Origin: Acidobacteriaceae bacterium
Lineage (GTDB): Bacteria > Acidobacteriota > Terriglobia > Terriglobales > Acidobacteriaceae
Reading direction: 5' to 3'
Length of the DNA: 64,000 bases
NCBI GenBank assembly: GCA_030037545.1
Contig: JASHRF010000068.1
Coordinates: 16,874 to 80,873, forward strand
Program-made: the position numbers and the translations under genes
In this document: piece after piece, positions 35,346 through 42,425 of the stretch
Layout: each line of letters opens with the position of its first letter
Position numbering within the stretch: position 1 is the first letter of the stretch
Notes under the pieces: model-generated
Told to the model about the DNA's origin: nothing
The model's input: the letters and a program-made list of their open reading frames with translations, nothing else
Databases searched by the model: none

Positions 35346-36653
35346 TCAGGTGGTCTCTACAAAATATGTCCTCACGGCGCGCAGCAACGCGCCGCGATCG
35401 AGGATAGGTTGCCGGCCCTCGTATCGCGCCGCCCAGCAGACCTGGTTCACCAAGTCGCGCGGGTAGCAGGCGCGCAGATCCTGGTGCATCGATTGGCGAA
35501 TGATGGCTATCAGATCCTTCAACAGCTCTCCATCGATCTCCAGGCCCTGCTCGGTGGCCACGCGCCGGAAAATCGCGGAGAACTGCTGGTCGCTGGCGGC
35601 GCTCAACTTAATCTTAGTCTGGATGCGGCGCAGGAAAGCGGGATCGAGCACAGTGGCCGGATCGCGGTTGGACGCGAAAACTACCAGCAACTCAAAGGGA
35701 ATCTCGATCTTTCTGCCTCCCACCATCGTCAGGAACTCGATGCGGCGATCGAGGGGAACCACCCAGCGGTTGAGCAGATCTTCAGGCTGGACGCGCTGGC
35801 GGCCGAAGTCGTCGATCACCAGCACGCCGTTGTTGGCCTTCATCTGCGGCGGTCCGTCGTAATAGTGGGCGATAGGATTGAACTGCAGGTCGAGCATCTC
35901 GATGGTCAGCTCGCCGCCAACCATCACCGTGGGTCGCCGGCAGCGCACCCAACGCTCGTCGCAATCGCCGGCGCCTTCGTCCGCTGCAGGCTGATGAATC
36001 ACCGGATCGTAGACGGCGATGATCTGCCCGTCGACCTCCACGGCGTAGGGAATCCACACCGCGTCGGCAGCCAGCACGCTCCCCATCGCTTCGGCAGTCG
36101 CGGTTTTGCCCACGCCGGGCGGCCCGTAGAGAAACACCGCGCGGCCGGAGTTGAGCGCGGTCCCGAACTGCGCGAGGGTTTCGCGATCGAAGACCATGTG
36201 AGAGAAGGCGCTCTCCACATCGGCTTGGCGCACATCGGTCTTGCGCCCAGCCTGCCCGCGCACCTGTTCGACATAGCTTTCGAGGGAGATGGGCGCGGCT
36301 CCGGCATATTGGCTCTGCATCAGCAGCTCCAGCGCGCGGGAGCGGCCGGTGGAGGTGATGGCGATCTGCGGAATGTTGCCATGCATTCCGGTCACTTCGC
36401 AGAACAGCTTGCCGCGCAGGCGCGAAAAAAGCTGGTCGGCCACGTCGTAGGCCAACCGCATCTGCCGTGCCAGATCGACCACCGACAAGGGTCCACCCAG
36501 GTAGAGGTTTTTGAGCGCAATATCTTCGAGCACCGCCTCGCGCACGCCGGTTTCGGCCATGGAGTGCGGCCTGCGCTCCGGCGCTGGTGAGAGCTGCGCC
36601 TCTGAGGAAAACTCCGCGTTCGTCAGACGGTCCATGCTGGGTCTTGCTTGCAA
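35346..36653 (-). CDS. MoxR-like AAA+ ATPase with N-terminal winged-helix-like region
   Basis: A protein of 435 residues. Residues about 45-125 look like a winged-helix region (GGPLSVVDLARQMRLAYDVADQLFSRL). The AAA+ module (about 170-330) has Walker A GPPGVGKTAT, Walker B GVLVIDDFGRQ, a sensor-like VVFASNRDPATVLDPAFLRRIQTKI, and then a helical lid. Such ATPases usually remodel protein complexes together with partner proteins, none of which is adjacent here. The neighbours are deoC (same strand, 194 bp away) and, divergently, an orphan repeat protein. An in-frame ATG 51 codons or fewer inside could be the true start. Specific function unknown. Confidence 0.8.
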   Translation of the reverse strand: MQARPSMDRLTNAEFSSEAQLSPAPERRPHSMAETGVREAVLEDIALKNLYLGGPLSVVDLARQMRLAYDVADQLFSRLRGKLFCEVTGMHGNIPQIAITSTGRSRALELLMQSQYAGAAPISLESYVEQVRGQAGRKTDVRQADVESAFSHMVFDRETLAQFGTALNSGRAVFLYGPPGVGKTATAEAMGSVLAADAVWIPYAVEVDGQIIAVYDPVIHQPAADEGAGDCDERWVRCRRPTVMVGGELTIEMLDLQFNPIAHYYDGPPQMKANNGVLVIDDFGRQRVQPEDLLNRWVVPLDRRIEFLTMVGGRKIEIPFELLVVFASNRDPATVLDPAFLRRIQTKIKLSAASDQQFSAIFRRVATEQGLEIDGELLKDLIAIIRQSMHQDLRACYPRDLVNQVCWAARYEGRQPILDRGALLRAVRTYFVETT

Positions 36654-37086
36654 ATATAACGCGTTTCCCCTCGAGGGTTACAACTACGGCTATTTTTCCG
36701 CTGCCTCTCCGAACCGGGCGGCGCGGTTCCGGGTCCCATCCAAGCCGGCATGGCGGGCCGGTGATCCAGTTTGTGGGGCAAGAACCATACTCTCCAAATC
36801 GATGGCATCCAGTTGAGAGGGGAAGCAGCAGCGCCTGCGCGGAGCCCAGAAACTCGCTCTTCCGGTGTTCGCCAAACATGGTGGATAAACTTTCAGGCTT
36901 GTCGGCTCTTCTCTGCTGCAGCCAATGTCTGTCGGGGGCACCCTGACGCCGTGACTGTTCTTCCCGTATGAGCCTTGCTCCAATTCCCCGCATGGACAAC
37001 GAGAACAGAATTGCACGCCATCGAACCTAGTGTTGCTCGTTGCTCGATAGTGACCTTCATTTGCAGGCTCTAAGGGAGAGATTTGT
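36654..37086. other. Divergent intergenic region, AAA+ ATPase and orphan gene
   Basis: These 433 bases carry only shadow frames. They must contain both divergent promoters, but I could not fix convincing -35/-10 boxes. AAGGGAGAG at about 37072-37080 is a good ribosome site for the gene starting at 37087. Confidence 0.4.
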
Positions 37087-37626
37087 ATGAACCGACCCAG
37101 CAGAGAAAATGTACTCAGCATGCGATCAAAGCCCCTGTCTGTGGTCACTGTGCCATCGCCCCATTCCAAAGGGGCGGAAGACCGCGGTGCGGTGGTGGTT
37201 ACCATGCCGATACGCTCTGCTCGCCTCGAGCGCCGGCGGGGCATGGTGGTCGAAATGCCTTCGCGTTCAGCGCGCGCCAAAGAAAGATCGCGTGACGTGG
37301 TGCAAATGCCTGCGCGCAATTCGGAGGCGGCTGAGATTCTGGACCCGCAGTCAAGCCTGCGCGCCAATTCTCAGGTTTTGTGCGACGGCATCCGCATGAC
37401 TCTGGTAGCGCTGTTTGCGCTGCTCGGCTGGCCGCGTCCCACGCACGGAAAAGACCCCGGCGCAGCCGGCGCGCGCCCTTGGAAGCTGGAACTGCTCAAC
37501 GTAATTTCGAAGTTGCAGATTCAGGCGTCGGTCCCGGCCCGGGGCATGGCAGCGCAGGGATCAGTGCTCGCATTCCAGCGGCCGGCCTCAGAGGAGATCG
37601 GCGCCGACCTGGCCAGCGCAGCGTAA
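37087..37626 (+). CDS. Orphan protein with degenerate 17-residue repeats
   Basis: I do not recognise this 179-residue protein. AAGGGAGAG about 7 bp before the ATG supports translation. Residues about 17-86 are built of four degenerate units of about 17 residues around a VVxMP core: LSVVTVPSPHSKGAED, RGAVVVTMPIRSARLER, RRGMVVEMPSRSARAKE and RSRDVVQMPARNSEAAE. After that comes a hydrophobic stretch (MTLVALFALLGW, about 102-113) and a mixed C-terminus. The repeats are basic (Arg/Ser-rich) and might bind nucleic acid or membrane, but this is speculation. No signal peptide is seen. Confidence 0.6.
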   Translation: MNRPSRENVLSMRSKPLSVVTVPSPHSKGAEDRGAVVVTMPIRSARLERRRGMVVEMPSRSARAKERSRDVVQMPARNSEAAEILDPQSSLRANSQVLCDGIRMTLVALFALLGWPRPTHGKDPGAAGARPWKLELLNVISKLQIQASVPARGMAAQGSVLAFQRPASEEIGADLASAA

Positions 37627-37721
37627 ATTCAGTTCACAGTTCTGAGGGCGCGGTTCTCCGCGCTCGCTCGCCTATAAACTCGCTTGGCTGCGAACTTAGA
37701 ATTACGAACTGCGAATTGAAA

Positions 37722-38456
37722 TTAAATTCCTTCCCCCATCTGCACGTAAACGCGCATCCGCTCCACTTCCACGCGGTATGCGGTGCGCTCCGCCTCTTCG
37801 TCAGCGAACGGCTTGGCCCAGTGCTCATGCGCGCCCAGCCGTTCCTCCAGATCCTCTACGCGCGCGGAAAGCGCGATAAGCACGTCGGAGAGCGGATCCT
37901 TGATCTCGTGCGGATCGGTAATGAGTACCCGTTGTCCGTTGCGATAGACAATGTGCGCAGGTACGCCCACTACCGTCGAGTTGGGCGGCACATCGGCCAG
38001 CACCACGGATCCCGCGCCCACGCGCGAGTTCTCGCCCATCGTAATGTTGCCCAGCAGGTTGGCGTTGTTGCCGATGAAGACGCCGTCGCAGATGGTGGGG
38101 TGGCGCTTGCCATGCTCCTTGCCCGTGCCGCCCAGCGTTACGCCCTGGTACATGGTTACGTCGTTGCCCACAATGGCGGTTTCGCCGATTACAACTCCGG
38201 TGGCGTGATCGATGAAGAGCCTGCGGCCGATGATTGCGCCGGGATGAATATCGACCCCGGTATAGAAGCGCCCGAGCTGCGACAACATGCGCGCCGCTAA
38301 ACGAAATCCGCTCCTCCACAGCTTGTGCGAGATGCGGTGCAGCCACACGGCCCACAAACCCGGATAGCAGAGCACCACCTCCATCCGGGTGCGCGCAGCC
38401 GGATCGCGATCCATGATGGAGTCAATGTCGTCACGGATGCGGCTGAGGATATTCAT
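37722..38456 (-). CDS. cysE: Serine O-acetyltransferase
   Basis: Activates L-serine with acetyl-CoA to O-acetylserine, the first step of cysteine synthesis. The protein (244 aa) has the short CysE form: a helical N-terminus and a hexapeptide left-handed beta-helix with the catalytic region GRFYTGVDIHPGA, FIDHATGVVIGETA, TLGGTGKEHGKRHPTI and VGAGSVVLADVP. The ATG at 38456 (MNILSRIRDDID) is preferred to the TTG at 38465. A charged C-terminal tail of about 60 residues (LEERLGAHEHWA) follows. It is last in the four-gene cys cluster. Confidence 0.94.
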   Translation of the reverse strand: MNILSRIRDDIDSIMDRDPAARTRMEVVLCYPGLWAVWLHRISHKLWRSGFRLAARMLSQLGRFYTGVDIHPGAIIGRRLFIDHATGVVIGETAIVGNDVTMYQGVTLGGTGKEHGKRHPTICDGVFIGNNANLLGNITMGENSRVGAGSVVLADVPPNSTVVGVPAHIVYRNGQRVLITDPHEIKDPLSDVLIALSARVEDLEERLGAHEHWAKPFADEEAERTAYRVEVERMRVYVQMGEGI

Positions 38457-38498
38457 GAGCAGCAAATTGGATCTTGGGGTTCGACTTCTGCCCCGCCA

Positions 38499-39344
38499 TC
38501 ATTTTTCAATCGGAGCGCCAACGACGCTTCCGTATTCGGTCCAACTCCCGTCGTAATTCTTTACATTGGTCAGGCCAAGCAGATATTTGAGCACGACCCA
38601 CGTGTGGCTTGACCGCTCGCCAATGCGGCAATAGGCGATGGTATCTTTCTTGGGATCCACGCCCTTATCTTCGAGATAGATCTTTCGCAGTTCATCGGCA
38701 GATTTGAACGTGCCGTCGGCGTTGGCCGCAGTGCTCCACGGGATGCTCTTCGCGCCGGGAATGTGGCCGCCGCGCTGCGCAGTCTCCGTCATTCCCGGCG
38801 GCGCGATGACTTTCCCGGTAAATTCGTCGGGGCTGCGCACGTCGACTAAGTTGTGGCGCTTTTCGGCCTGCACCTTCAGCACTTCGGGCAACAGCACGCG
38901 CAAGCTTGTATCCGGCTCGCCGGCGCGATACTGCGTGGGCGCAATTTTCGGCCGCTCGGTGGTGAGCTCCTTGTCGGCCTCATTCAGCCACTTCACGCGG
39001 CCGCCGTTCATCAAGCGCACGTCCTTGTGCCCATACATTTTGAACAGCCAGAATGCGTAGGAGGCAAACCAGTTGTTGTTATCGCCGTAGAGGATCACGC
39101 TGTCGCTGGGGGAAACCCCTGCGTCGCTAAGCAGTTTTTCGAATTCCTGCTTGCTGATGATGTCGCGGCGAACCTGATCCTGAAGCTGACTCTGCCAGTT
39201 AAAGCCCACGGCCCCGGGGATATGGCCTGCATCATAGGCCTTGGTGTCTACATCGACCTCGACCAGTTTGATCCCTGGCTTTCCGAGGTTCTGCTTGACC
39301 CAGTCGGTTTCGACCAGGATTTCGGGATGGGAATACTCAGTCAT
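38499..39344 (-). CDS. Two-domain rhodanese (thiosulfate sulfurtransferase)
   Basis: Transfers sulfane sulfur from thiosulfate to an acceptor. The protein (281 aa) has an inactive N-terminal rhodanese domain (about 5-125; AGHIPGAVGFNW) and an active C-terminal domain with the persulfide Cys in AYCRIGERSSHTW (about 240), the CRIGERS loop of the CysA2/SseA-like group. Its start (ATG at 39344) overlaps the stop of the preceding cysteine synthase gene (ATGA), so the two are translationally coupled. It probably supplies or recycles sulfur for that enzyme. The frame is open to 39533 but that part is inside the upstream gene. Confidence 0.93.
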   Translation of the reverse strand: MTEYSHPEILVETDWVKQNLGKPGIKLVEVDVDTKAYDAGHIPGAVGFNWQSQLQDQVRRDIISKQEFEKLLSDAGVSPSDSVILYGDNNNWFASYAFWLFKMYGHKDVRLMNGGRVKWLNEADKELTTERPKIAPTQYRAGEPDTSLRVLLPEVLKVQAEKRHNLVDVRSPDEFTGKVIAPPGMTETAQRGGHIPGAKSIPWSTAANADGTFKSADELRKIYLEDKGVDPKKDTIAYCRIGERSSHTWVVLKYLLGLTNVKNYDGSWTEYGSVVGAPIEK

Positions 39345-40318
39345 GGGATTATCACCTTCGCGTCTTGAGGTTGGAGTTCGGGAATGTGTTTGACCATGTT
39401 GGAGGTGTACTTGAAGATGTTGTCGGGGAAGATCATTACGCCAAAGCCGCTCCGGTCGCGGGCGGCCACTTGCAGCGCCCCTTCCAGAATCAATCCCGAG
39501 CTGGGACCGGCGAACAGGCCTTCGTTTTGGCAAAGCTCCAATGCCCTGGTGTAGGCCAGGTTGAAATCCACTTCCAGAATGTCGTCGATGAGCGAGGGAT
39601 CGAAGAGCTTGGAAACCTCAAGCTGCCTGACGTTGCGTAAGCCCGGCACGTCATGACCCTCAGTAGGCTGTACAGCGATGATTTTGATTTTCGGGTTTTT
39701 CTCGCGCAGAAAGCGACCCACGCCAGTCACTGTGCCACAGGTGCCAAGCGAGGTAAACAGGTGCGTAATGCGGCCTTGGGTCTGCGTCCAGATCTCGGGC
39801 CCTGTGGTTTTAAAATGTACTTCCACATTCTTCTCGTTCTCATACTGGTTGGGCATGACGTACCTGTGCGCCGACGCCTTAGCATGGGTTTTGGCCAAAT
39901 TGATCGAGCCATCGCCTAACCCGGGCGCGGGGCAGAGTTCGTCGGAAACGATCTCTAGGTCGGCGCCGGCGATTTTCAGCATCACCTTTTTCTCGTGAGG
40001 AACTTTGTTCGGCACAATTGCAAGCAGGCGATAACCGTGCGCCCGCGCCATGGCGGCCAGGCTGATGCCCGTGTTACCGGAGGTCGGTTCAACCAGGCCG
40101 CGGCCGTTGCGCAGTTCGCCGCGCTCTTCCAGGTCGCGCAACAAAGCCCATGCGGCACGATCCTTCACGGAGCCGAAAGGATTCATCCATTCGAGCTTGG
40201 CGTAGAGAGGGAACCCTGCTTGAGAATTCAGCCGGTTTATGCGTACAAGCGGCGTAGGGTTCTCCTCGCTTGGCATCATTTCAAATATGTTTTCGTAAAC
40301 GCGCGCTTTGTTATCCAT
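39341..40318 (-). CDS. Second cysteine-synthase-family PLP enzyme (CysM/CysK2-like)
   Basis: A fold-type II PLP enzyme of 325 residues. The PLP Lys is in NPFGSVKDRAAW (about 52) and the substrate loop is [12 protein letters not shown] (about 77). The glycine-rich phosphate loop is SLGTCGTVTGVG (about 200), where a Cys replaces the usual GTGGT pattern. It is clearly diverged from the adjacent CysK. Family relatives include S-sulfocysteine synthases and O-phosphoserine-using enzymes; the translationally coupled rhodanese favours thiosulfate or sulfide chemistry. The exact substrate cannot be read from sequence. Confidence 0.85.
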   Translation of the reverse strand: MDNKARVYENIFEMMPSEENPTPLVRINRLNSQAGFPLYAKLEWMNPFGSVKDRAAWALLRDLEERGELRNGRGLVEPTSGNTGISLAAMARAHGYRLLAIVPNKVPHEKKVMLKIAGADLEIVSDELCPAPGLGDGSINLAKTHAKASAHRYVMPNQYENEKNVEVHFKTTGPEIWTQTQGRITHLFTSLGTCGTVTGVGRFLREKNPKIKIIAVQPTEGHDVPGLRNVRQLEVSKLFDPSLIDDILEVDFNLAYTRALELCQNEGLFAGPSSGLILEGALQVAARDRSGFGVMIFPDNIFKYTSNMVKHIPELQPQDAKVIIP

Positions 40319-40350
40319 CTTTCCAATCGTCTCAGCTTATGGTGGTTTTC

Positions 40351-41331
40351 CTACGCTGGCACTGCGATCGGCTCGGCCTGCAACGCCAGAGCCTGCTGGC
40401 GCAGCGGTTCGAACAAAATGCTCGACAAATAGCGCTCGCCGAAGTCGGGCAGAACAGCCACAATCAGCTTGCCCGCGTTCTCAGGCCGTGCGGCCACTTT
40501 CAGTGCCCCCGATGCGGCTGCGCCCGAACTGATGCCTACGAACAGGCCTTCTTCGCGCGCCAACCTGCGCGCCATTTCGATCGATTCGTCGTTGGTCACC
40601 TGCACCACTTCATCCACGATCTTCGTGTCGAGCACGCTGGGCACAAAGCCCGCGCCCAGGCCTTGGATCTTGTGCGGACCAGGCTTGCCGCCGGAGAGCA
40701 CGGCGCTGTCTGCTGGTTCTACCGCGATGGCCTTGAAAGATGATTTGCGCGGCTTGATGTACTTTGCCACGCCAGTGATGGTGCCGCCCGTACCCACTCC
40801 GGAGATGAGAATGTCCACCTTGCCGTCGGTGTCTTCCCAGATTTCGGGGCCGGTGGTGGCCAGGTGAATGGCTGGGTTGGCGGGGTTGTCGAATTGCTGC
40901 AGGATGTAGCCGCCGGGCGTCTTCTCCAGGATCTCCTGGGCCTTGGCAATGGCGCCCTTCATGCCATTCGGTCCCGGCGTGAGCACAATCTCCGCGCCGT
41001 AAGCCAGCAGCGTTACGCGCCGCTCCAGACTCATAGTTTCGGGCATGGTGAGGATGATGCGGTAGCCCTTGACTGCGGCCACAAATGCCAGCGCGATGCC
41101 AGTGTTGCCGCTGGTGGGCTCGATCAGCACGGTTTTGCCGGGCGTGATCTTCCCAGCTTTCTCGGCGGCCTCGATCATGGCAAAGCCGATGCGGTCTTTC
41201 ACGCTCGACGCGGGGTTTTGGCTTTCCAGCTTCACGACCACGGTTGCGGGCAGACCAGCCGCCACGCGGCTCAGCCGGACTAGAGGAGTGCGGCCAATCA
41301 GTTTAGTCACGTCCGCGGCAATGCGTGCCAT
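40351..41331 (-). CDS. cysK: Cysteine synthase A (O-acetylserine sulfhydrylase)
   Basis: Makes cysteine from O-acetylserine and sulfide. The protein (326 aa) has [12 protein letters not shown] with the PLP Lys (about 45), the asparagine loop [13 protein letters not shown] (about 72), the phosphate-binding [15 protein letters not shown] (about 180) and the C-terminal active-site stretch [12 protein letters not shown] (about 270). All are canonical for CysK. The ATG at 41331 matches the family N-terminus; the only strong ribosome-like GGAGG is about 10 bp upstream. It is first gene of the cysK-cysK2-rhodanese-cysE set, 32 bp before the next gene. Confidence 0.96.
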   Translation of the reverse strand: MARIAADVTKLIGRTPLVRLSRVAAGLPATVVVKLESQNPASSVKDRIGFAMIEAAEKAGKITPGKTVLIEPTSGNTGIALAFVAAVKGYRIILTMPETMSLERRVTLLAYGAEIVLTPGPNGMKGAIAKAQEILEKTPGGYILQQFDNPANPAIHLATTGPEIWEDTDGKVDILISGVGTGGTITGVAKYIKPRKSSFKAIAVEPADSAVLSGGKPGPHKIQGLGAGFVPSVLDTKIVDEVVQVTNDESIEMARRLAREEGLFVGISSGAAASGALKVAARPENAGKLIVAVLPDFGERYLSSILFEPLRQQALALQAEPIAVPA

Positions 41332-41642
41332 AATGAATGATCCTCCTTCGCGGGCCTGCACGGCCCGGATCTCTCTTGTGTGACGGATTTGGGGGGGTGA
41401 CGGTGCAGCTTGTTACTAGGAAGAGCGCGCAATCAAGGCGCACATCGGCATCGGAGCTCGTCACCAGGACGGTGTTAGCGACATCGATGCATAACAATAC
41501 CATAATCCTCCGGGGCGACTTATGGCAAGCGGTGAATTCCAATCTCCATTGAAAATTGAAAAGATTCGGCTTGGGGTTGAATTCGGGATCGGGTTGATTA
41601 GCTGCCATCGATTCCAGCGCAAAGCGCGGAGCGTGGATTCTT
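41332..41642. promoter_or_regulatory. Upstream region of the cysteine cluster
   Basis: These 311 bases separate cysK from the DUF488 gene on the same strand and hold no gene. An AT-rich part at about 41485-41525, read on the minus strand, contains TATTGTTATGC and could hold the cys promoter. I see no T-box or SAM-riboswitch pattern. Confidence 0.35.
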
Positions 41643-42227
41643 TTACGACGACAACTTCGGCGGCTGATACGTGATGCGCACGCCCTCAATCCGCGCAAAA
41701 GGTGTCATCTCATGCATCCGCCAGTGGCTTGGCGATAAAATCTCAACCGCCGGCACTCCGCGCACGCTCAGAGCGTCGGCCACAAGCGAGCGGTGGCATC
41801 GCCACGGTACCGCCTCGGCGCACATGATGGCAGTGCGCCGTTGGCGGCTCATGTGTATCAATCCCTCAAGGGCACTCTGAAACGCCTCGGTTTGCATGTA
41901 ATCGGCGTAGCCGCGAAAACTCTCGTTGCGCCAGCCTGTATTGGGAGAATCTTTGTGGGCATGGCGCAGACCGCCCAGTTCCTTCATGTGCGTGTATTGA
42001 ATGTGCGCCGCGGAAAGACTGCCTGCCAGTGCAATGCCATCGAATTGCGGATTATGACGGGAACGGGGTATGGTGCGAATGTCCGCCAGCCTCTCGACGC
42101 CATATCGTTCGAGCAGGGAGATGAAGCGCTCGATGGGCATGGTGGAATGCCCGAGAGTGAAAATAGCACCCGCCGGCCAGTGCATTTCCCGCGGCGAGAG
42201 ATTTTCTCTCCTGGACGGCAAATTCAT
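41643..42227 (-). CDS. DUF488 family protein
   Basis: A protein of about 194 residues of the DUF488 family. Typical segments are IFTLGHSTMPIERFISLLERYGVERLADIRTIPRSRHNPQF, then YTHMKELGG, and the Cys-containing AIMCAEAVPWRCHRSLVADAL near the C-terminus. The family function is unknown, although the conserved Cys and His suggest a small enzyme. The start is uncertain: ATG 42227 has GGAGGAG only 2 bp away, ATG 42185 lacks a clear site, and the frame is open to 42362. It lies between ppc and the cys cluster on the same strand. Confidence 0.8.
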   Translation of the reverse strand: MNLPSRRENLSPREMHWPAGAIFTLGHSTMPIERFISLLERYGVERLADIRTIPRSRHNPQFDGIALAGSLSAAHIQYTHMKELGGLRHAHKDSPNTGWRNESFRGYADYMQTEAFQSALEGLIHMSRQRRTAIMCAEAVPWRCHRSLVADALSVRGVPAVEILSPSHWRMHEMTPFARIEGVRITYQPPKLSS

Positions 42228-42425
42228 CTCCTCCGGCTCATTGCCTTCTCTACCGCCCCTGCAATGGGTGGACCGCTGACAGCATCCAGCACTTCGCCGA
42301 TGGGCGACCGTGCCAGTGCCGCAAGTGGCAAGGGCCACAGAGAATAGGACCGCGCGGAACACGGGGAAGCCTACGGCACCGGGTGTAGCACGGTAATCAT
42401 TTCAGCTCGCGGGATGCGCCCCTTT

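Noticed and set aside
35782..36999. A 405-codon minus-strand frame overlapping the AAA+ ATPase
   Set aside because: Frame-shifted shadow of the ATPase gene; the other frame carries Walker A and B motifs.
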